Below are positions 5,166 through 8,514 of a stretch of 8,514 nt of DNA, piece after piece. The notes under the pieces were generated by a model. That model had not been told where the DNA came from, made no database searches, and saw only the letters and a program-made list of their open reading frames with translations. This DNA comes from JBBRLG01 sp038231495 (GTDB taxonomy: Bacteria; Planctomycetota; Planctomycetia; Gemmatales; Gemmataceae): assembly GCA_038231495.1 (NCBI GenBank), contig JBBRLG010000327.1:1-8514 (forward strand), given 5' to 3'. The position numbers and the translations under genes were made by a program. Position 1 is the stretch's first letter; each line of letters starts with the position of its first letter.

Positions 5166-6434
5166 CTATTTGTCCCTCTGCTCGAAACAGAACAAATGAT
5201 TCAGCCCCCGGATGAAAAGCTGCCCGTGCGCAACCGCCGGCGACGCATAGCACTCCTCGCCCAGGTCGTTTTTCTGCAGCACCTCGAACTTGTCGCTCGC
5301 CTTGACGACCCAGACGACGCCTTTGTTGTCGGGCAAGTAGAATCGGCCGTCCACTAGCACCGGCGACGACGAATGCTTGTCGCCAAGCGCTTCGCTCCAC
5401 AACCGCTTGCCGGCCTTCGCGTCGTAACAATTCAGACGGCCCGTGTCCGACACGACGAAGAAATGGCCGTCGTGGGCAACCGGCGACGGGACGTACGCGG
5501 CATAGCGGTCGCTAACCTTGGTGTGCCAGCGCACGGCGGATTTCGTCACGTCGCCCTCGCCGTCGGGGTCGATGCCCATGACGTGATACTCCGGGAAGCC
5601 GGTCGTCAGAAACAGCGTCTGGTCCAGGAAAACCAGGCTGGCGACGTACTGCTCCGTCGGCCCGTTGATGATCCAGCGCAGCTTGCCGGTGTCGGCGTCG
5701 TAGGAGGTCACGCACTTGCTGCCGCTGAGGACGAGCTGGGTTACACTCGGGTTTTTGGCCGAGTTAATGAGGATCGGCACACAGTACGAGCGCGTCTGGT
5801 TGGGGCGGTCGGTGCGCCACTTTTCCTCGCCGGTCTTCTTGTCGAGCGCGACGAGGTAGCCGCGGTTCTTCGGGTCGGGCTTGTTATCCTGGTCGCCGTT
5901 GAGGATGACGAGGTCCTTGTAGAGAACCGGCGCGCTACAAAAGCCGTGCTGCGAGGTCAGCGGGCCGGGCGTCTTGTCCCACACCTTGTCGCCGTCGAAG
6001 TCGTAGCAGAAGACCTTCATGTTGGGCGCGTCGAGGAACGCGACGAAGACGTGCTTGCCGTCGGTGGCGGGCGTGCTGCTGGCATGACTGTTGAGCGGGT
6101 GTTTGCCCTCCAGCTTGGCGGTCAGGACGAGCCTTTCCCACAGGATTTTGCCGTCCCTGCGGTCGAGGCAATAGAGCATACGTTTCTGTTCGGTCTCGAT
6201 GCAGGACGTGACGAACACGCGGTCGCCCCAAACGATGGGTGAGGAGTGGCCCTTGCCGGGGATTTCGGCCTTCCAGCGCAGGTTGTCGCCGTCGCCGCTG
6301 AACTTGATAGGCAGGTTCTTCTCGGCCGAGGTGCCGTCGCCGCGCGGGCCGCGCCAGCCGGGCCATTCCTCGGCGTAAACGGTTGCCGTGGCGGAGAGGC
6401 AGAGGGTGGCGGCGAGGATGGCGAAGCGCGTCAT
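5166..6434 (-). CDS. Secreted PQQ-binding-like beta-propeller repeat protein
   Basis: This 422-residue protein has a signal peptide (residues 1-21, ending VYA before EEW) and then the WPGWRGPRGDG motif (24-34) that opens many planctomycete outer-membrane-like PQQ propellers. Blade signatures of the form (A/Y)-D-x-x-(T)G-x-x-x-W recur: CLDRRDGKILW, CYDFDGDKVW, ALDKKTGEEKW, SYDADTGKLRW and CYDAKAGKRLW. This gives a beta-propeller of the PQQ/BamB-like type acting outside the cytoplasm. No quinoprotein dehydrogenase catalytic domain is visible, so cofactor binding and enzymatic activity are not established; a scaffold or binding role is equally possible. ATG 6434 has GGAG about 10 nt upstream. 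A possible -10 (TAAACT, 6482-6477) lies about 40 nt upstream, without a convincing -35. The 160 nt between it and the next gene show nothing else. Confidence 0.9.
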   Translation of the reverse strand: MTRFAILAATLCLSATATVYAEEWPGWRGPRGDGTSAEKNLPIKFSGDGDNLRWKAEIPGKGHSSPIVWGDRVFVTSCIETEQKRMLYCLDRRDGKILWERLVLTAKLEGKHPLNSHASSTPATDGKHVFVAFLDAPNMKVFCYDFDGDKVWDKTPGPLTSQHGFCSAPVLYKDLVILNGDQDNKPDPKNRGYLVALDKKTGEEKWRTDRPNQTRSYCVPILINSAKNPSVTQLVLSGSKCVTSYDADTGKLRWIINGPTEQYVASLVFLDQTLFLTTGFPEYHVMGIDPDGEGDVTKSAVRWHTKVSDRYAAYVPSPVAHDGHFFVVSDTGRLNCYDAKAGKRLWSEALGDKHSSSPVLVDGRFYLPDNKGVVWVVKASDKFEVLQKNDLGEECYASPAVAHGQLFIRGLNHLFCFEQRDK

Positions 6435-6594
6435 GTCGGTGGGACTCCGTCGGTGCGGTGGGGTTCAGCAGCCGTGAGTTTACCGCAATCGGCACGGCGC
6501 GGGCAGGGGAAAGTGGCCGGCGGAAACTCTGCGCGCACCCCGGACGCGGCAACCGGTGGCGGCAGCCCGAAATACCGACAATTAAGGTCCGAAA

Positions 6595-7221
6595 TCACGC
6601 GCCGAAGGGCATTGGCGGCGCGGTGCGCGCGTCCCGGTTCGGCGCGGGCCGGCTGCCGCCCGAATTCGGCGGCGGCGATGACCTTCTCCGGGGTTCATCC
6701 GCATCAAAATCACCGTTTGGTGACGGTGCCGGTTCCATCACCGGCTCGACCGCCTCCGGTTGAGAACCCCGAAGGGTTGCGACCGTCAAATCAACCAGCG
6801 CGTCGCCGACGTAGGGCAGGACGCTGCGCAACACGGTACACGCATAGTCGGCCGGCACCCGCGCGCCGACGATGTCCTTCAGCACCGCCGGCTCCGGTGC
6901 CTGGCGATACTGCTCCACCTCCTGCAAGTCGAGCGTGTCGGGGTTCACGGTCGCCGCCGGCTTGCCGAGGACGTACTGGAACAAGAGCTTGATCGCGGCC
7001 AGCTTTCCGTTCTGGGCCTGCACCACCAATTCGCCGACGATGATTTCCATGTCCTTGTCGGTGACGCAATCGAGCATGATCTGGCGCAGTTCGGCCACGC
7101 GCCGGGCGAACGGGTTGCCCGGTCCGCCGGCATTGCCGGGCGCGAACCGACCCTTGACGTCATGGCCGTTCGCGGCGGCGTCGGGGGCGGGGGGTTGGAA
7201 AGCGCCTTCGGTCGGGTTCAT
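6595..7221 (-). CDS. DUF5681-like / phage terminase small-subunit-like protein
   Basis: The 208-residue protein carries KGRFAPGNAGGPGNPFARR (about 23-41), the glycine/asparagine-rich G-x-F-x-P-G-N pattern seen in DUF5681 proteins and related terminase small-subunit-like proteins. It is followed by a helical region (42-90) containing DCVTDKDMEIIVGELVVQA and GKLAAIKLLFQYVLGKPA. The helix pair could bind DNA or nucleoprotein, which I infer from the family. A second helical segment (about 105-150) and a Pro/Ser/Arg-rich, probably disordered tail complete it. ATG 7221 is chosen for GGAG 7 nt upstream. No terminase large subunit, portal or other phage gene is nearby, so this looks like a stand-alone chromosomal family member. 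It diverges from the toxin-antitoxin-like operon on the right. Its function is unknown. Confidence 0.7.
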   Translation of the reverse strand: MNPTEGAFQPPAPDAAANGHDVKGRFAPGNAGGPGNPFARRVAELRQIMLDCVTDKDMEIIVGELVVQAQNGKLAAIKLLFQYVLGKPAATVNPDTLDLQEVEQYRQAPEPAVLKDIVGARVPADYACTVLRSVLPYVGDALVDLTVATLRGSQPEAVEPVMEPAPSPNGDFDADEPRRRSSPPPNSGGSRPAPNRDARTAPPMPFGA

Positions 7222-7479
7222 GATAGTCTCCGGGTAAAGGGGATGGTGAAAAGCGGCACCGGCGTGCCACCCTTTATTGTGCCAAAAGCGTGGCGTTATT
7301 AAGAGACGAGTATTGTCGAAAATGAGTGCCAAAACGGGGGCTGTCGTTCAACGACGGGGACTGGCACAACCGCCGCGACGGGCATACGATCGAAGGGGAA
7401 TGCGGTAGAGCCGCCCTTTCGGCTCCTGGGCGTCACCGGTATCATCGGGGAAGGACAGGAGGCTTTAACGGAAGGCAGG

Positions 7480-7502
7480 AGGTGCCGCGAGCCGAGCGGC
7501 AC
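7480..7502 (-). repeat. Hairpin repeat element, exact inverted copy of 2029-2051
   Basis: The 23 nt are the exact reverse complement of 2029-2051. In the element's own orientation, the tail continues ACCTCCTGCCTTCC, similar to the ACCTACTTC tails of the other copies. It faces the related element at 7516-7539, making an imperfect larger inverted repeat. Confidence 0.7.
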
Positions 7503-7515
7503 CGGCGGCACCCGC

Positions 7516-7539
7516 GGTCCGGCGCGGCTCGCCGGACCT
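7516..7539 (+). repeat. Variant hairpin repeat element with compensatory stem changes
   Basis: Stem GGTCCGGC (7516-7523) pairs with GCCGGACC (7531-7538), and one further G-C pair is possible. Compared with 7480-7502 in the same register, two stem pairs are flipped (G-C to C-G and C-G to G-C) while the GAGCCG loop sequence is kept. It carries the ACCTACTTC tail (7536-7544) and ends about 22 nt before the ribosome binding site of the next gene. Confidence 0.7.
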
Positions 7540-7560
7540 ACTTCCTTCTACTTGCCAAGC

Positions 7561-7568
7561 GAAGGAGG
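7561..7568 (+). promoter_or_regulatory. Ribosome binding site deciding the start at 7578
   Basis: GAAGGAGG lies 9 nt before ATG 7578. It selects this start over in-frame upstream codons that run through the hairpin repeats. Confidence 0.7.
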
Positions 7569-7577
7569 CCCAAACCA

Positions 7578-8135
7578 ATGCCGCTGCTGCTCGAAGACCT
7601 GGCGGAAGAAACGTCGGCCAGCAACCGCCGTCTCGCCGACCGGTTGGACGCGGAGGTTCAGGACCTGGCCGAACGGCGGTCGTTGAGCGCAAGGGAAGAC
7701 CTTTCAGCGAAAGGGCTTGACTTGGCTCACCTGGCTATTGATTTCGCCATTTCGCGGGTACCCCAAGCCGAAGGGTTGATGCGCTCGGCCGTGGCGGAGC
7801 TTCGTAAGGAGCCCACGGGGGACTCTGCCGAGGGACTTCTCCAGGCCATGCTGCATGCCTTTGAGTCCTGCCAGCGTCTCGTCCGTGCGGCCCGTTCCTT
7901 TTGGCTGTGCTTCGAGCAAAGCGGAGTCGTGCCGGAGCGGTTCGACGAACTGGACCGGGCGGAACGGCGTTTTGAAGAACTGGCCGCGGACGCCAAGCTT
8001 GCACTGGAACACCGGGCCGGCGACTGGCGGCCGGCCGACCCGGCCCGGCTCGCATTGGGGCTGCAACAGGCGCGGGAAGGTAAGACCGTCAAGGCGGAGG
8101 AGGCGCGGTCCTGGTTCCGCGGAGCCAAGAGTTAG
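7578..8135 (+). CDS. Long helical protein with antitoxin-like C-terminus (putative antitoxin)
   Basis: This 185-residue protein is predicted to be almost entirely alpha-helical and charged. Its N-terminal part is MPLLLEDLAEETSASNRRLA followed by Arg/Glu/Asp-rich helices that may form a coiled coil (about 10-80), then a second helical region (about 90-150) with FESCQRLVRAARSFW. The last 30 or so residues, ending LQQAREGKTVKAEEARSWFR, resemble the C-terminal toxin-binding tails of type II antitoxins (the A-R-x-G-x-x-x-x-x-E-E-x-x-x-W pattern). Unlike typical antitoxins of 70-90 residues, it is about twice as long and shows no ribbon-helix-helix, AbrB, Phd or Xre DNA-binding domain that I can see. 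The downstream gene starts 10 nt after its stop, a spacing typical of antitoxin-toxin pairs. The antitoxin role is inferred; the gene itself is solid. Confidence 0.8.
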   Translation: MPLLLEDLAEETSASNRRLADRLDAEVQDLAERRSLSAREDLSAKGLDLAHLAIDFAISRVPQAEGLMRSAVAELRKEPTGDSAEGLLQAMLHAFESCQRLVRAARSFWLCFEQSGVVPERFDELDRAERRFEELAADAKLALEHRAGDWRPADPARLALGLQQAREGKTVKAEEARSWFRGAKS

Positions 8136-8145
8136 GAGGCTCCGT

Positions 8146-8445
8146 ATGCGCTATCACGTCGAACTCGTCGCCCTTGTCCGGGAGTACCTGGAGCAAGTTG
8201 AGGGTCTGACCGACGACGACCGGGCGGCAATCGTAGACGGGGTTATCGAGGAACTGTCGCGGGATGCGGATCGCTTCCTGGCCCTGCGCCCCCTGGCCCA
8301 TGAGTCGTTCTGCTTCCTTTACGACTACCCGCATCTGACCGAAAAGACGCTGTACGACTTTGATTTTGTGGTGGACGCCCAACACCTTGAAATGGGAGTG
8401 GTGCGGGTGGTGTACGTCGAGTGTACCGTTAAGCCAAGCCGCTGA
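8146..8445 (+). CDS. Putative RelE/ParE-like toxin (99 residues)
   Basis: The size and order of predicted elements match the RelE/ParE toxin fold: an opening strand (YHVELVAL), two helices (about 10-20 and 23-45, with DDDRAAIVDGVIEELSRD), and then three strands: RPLAHESFCFLYDY (48-61), LYDFDFVVDA (69-78) and GVVRVVYVEC (84-93). RelE-family toxins are usually mRNA interferases at the ribosome and ParE toxins poison gyrase; neither activity can be assigned here. Candidate active-site residues are R48, H52, Y59, Y61, R87 and Y90. The start is fixed by TAGGAGG at 8133-8139, 6 nt before ATG 8146, overlapping the stop of the upstream gene, so the two are translationally close. If the fold call is wrong, this is an unknown small protein in an operon with an unknown helical protein. 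Confidence 0.8.
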   Translation: MRYHVELVALVREYLEQVEGLTDDDRAAIVDGVIEELSRDADRFLALRPLAHESFCFLYDYPHLTEKTLYDFDFVVDAQHLEMGVVRVVYVECTVKPSR

Positions 8446-8460
8446 TGCTGGCATCGGCGG
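8439..8460 (+). terminator. Hairpin over the stop codon of the putative toxin gene
   Basis: CCGCTGATG (8439-8447) pairs with CATCGGCGG (8452-8460) as a 9-bp stem with one G-T wobble and a CTGG loop. The toxin stop codon (8443-8445) lies inside the left arm. AAACAAATATAC follows instead of a U-tract, so this may be a transcript-end hairpin rather than a classical intrinsic terminator. Confidence 0.45.
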
Positions 8461-8487
8461 AAACAAATATACTCAACGCGGCCCGGT

Positions 8488-8493
8488 TTGACA
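8488..8493 (+). promoter_or_regulatory. Consensus -35 box TTGACA near the window end
   Basis: TTGACA is a perfect sigma70 -35 match. Its -10 box would fall at about 8511, at or just beyond the window edge, so it could drive a + strand gene outside the window. The following GAAGCGCAAGCG is low-complexity and may instead be part of a dispersed repeat. Confidence 0.25.
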
Positions 8494-8514
8494 CAAGCCT
8501 GAAGCGCAAGCGAA

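Larger units (their letters stand above)
7222..7577. other. Divergent intergenic region with hairpin repeats, no gene seen
   Basis: These 356 nt lie between the start of the - strand DUF5681-like gene and the + strand operon. I see no convincing gene. It holds a GGCAC-CGGC-GTGCC palindrome (7255-7268), two copies of GTGCCAAAA (7279-7287 and 7326-7334), a 6-bp hairpin GAGCCG/CGGCTC (7408-7425), two near copies of a GGAAGG(A)CAGGAGG stretch (about 7449-7482), and the hairpin elements at 7480-7502 and 7516-7539. Both genes must be driven from here, but no promoter stands out. Confidence 0.6.

Noticed and set aside
5373..6242. 289-codon + strand open frame opposite the PQQ-like gene
   Set aside because: It is a Val/Arg/Ala-rich shadow; the - strand reading has a signal peptide and repeated propeller blades.
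7271..7290. Sigma54-type promoter (TGGCAC on the - strand near 7286)
   Set aside because: The -24-like TGGCAC is present, but there is no TTGC at the -12 position with correct spacing.
7243..7302. 19-codon frame starting at ATG 7243
   Set aside because: It is short, has no proper spacing to a ribosome binding site, and lies in the leader region of the DUF5681-like gene. There is nothing to support it as a peptide.
6760..7302. 180-codon + strand open frame opposite the DUF5681-like gene
   Set aside because: It is antisense to a gene with a recognisable motif and a good ribosome binding site, and its product shows no domain.

Overview
The window reads as chromosomal DNA from a planctomycete, most likely close to the Gemmataceae. 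This is inferred from high GC content, a secreted Gfo/Idh/MocA-type oxidoreductase, a secreted PQQ-like beta-propeller protein with the W-P-G-W-R-G-P-R-G-D-G opening, a radical-SAM hopanoid enzyme (HpnH), a DUF5681-like protein, and short hairpin-forming intergenic repeats. There is no rRNA or tRNA gene, and no CRISPR array or complete insertion sequence that I can support.

Left part (1-2020, + strand): the possible tail of an upstream gene, a perfect 18-bp inverted repeat, then hpnH (adenosylhopane synthesis) and, 38 nt later, a GNAT-family acetyltransferase. Positions 2021-2174 separate convergent genes and hold several hairpins, one of which recurs exactly, inverted, at 7480-7502.

Middle part (2175-6434, all - strand): from right to left, a secreted PQQ-like beta-propeller protein, an intergenic block of TCGGGTG-type heptamers and 14-bp repeats, a 50-residue single-span membrane protein that is easy to miss, the Gfo/Idh/MocA oxidoreductase, and a signal-peptide-bearing protein with a probable outer-membrane beta-barrel. 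Most act, or are predicted to act, outside the cytoplasm or in a membrane. The oxidoreductase start is puzzling: the well-placed ATG is in a different frame from the rest of the gene.

Right part (6595-8514): a DUF5681/terminase-small-subunit-like protein on the - strand faces away from a two-gene + strand operon. That operon (7578-8445) looks like an unusual toxin-antitoxin module: a long helical protein with an antitoxin-like C-terminus, followed 10 nt later by a RelE/ParE-sized protein. The 356-nt divergent region between them carries two hairpin elements of the repeat family, with compensatory base changes between variants. The toxin-antitoxin-like pair and the hairpin repeat family are the two observations most worth following up.
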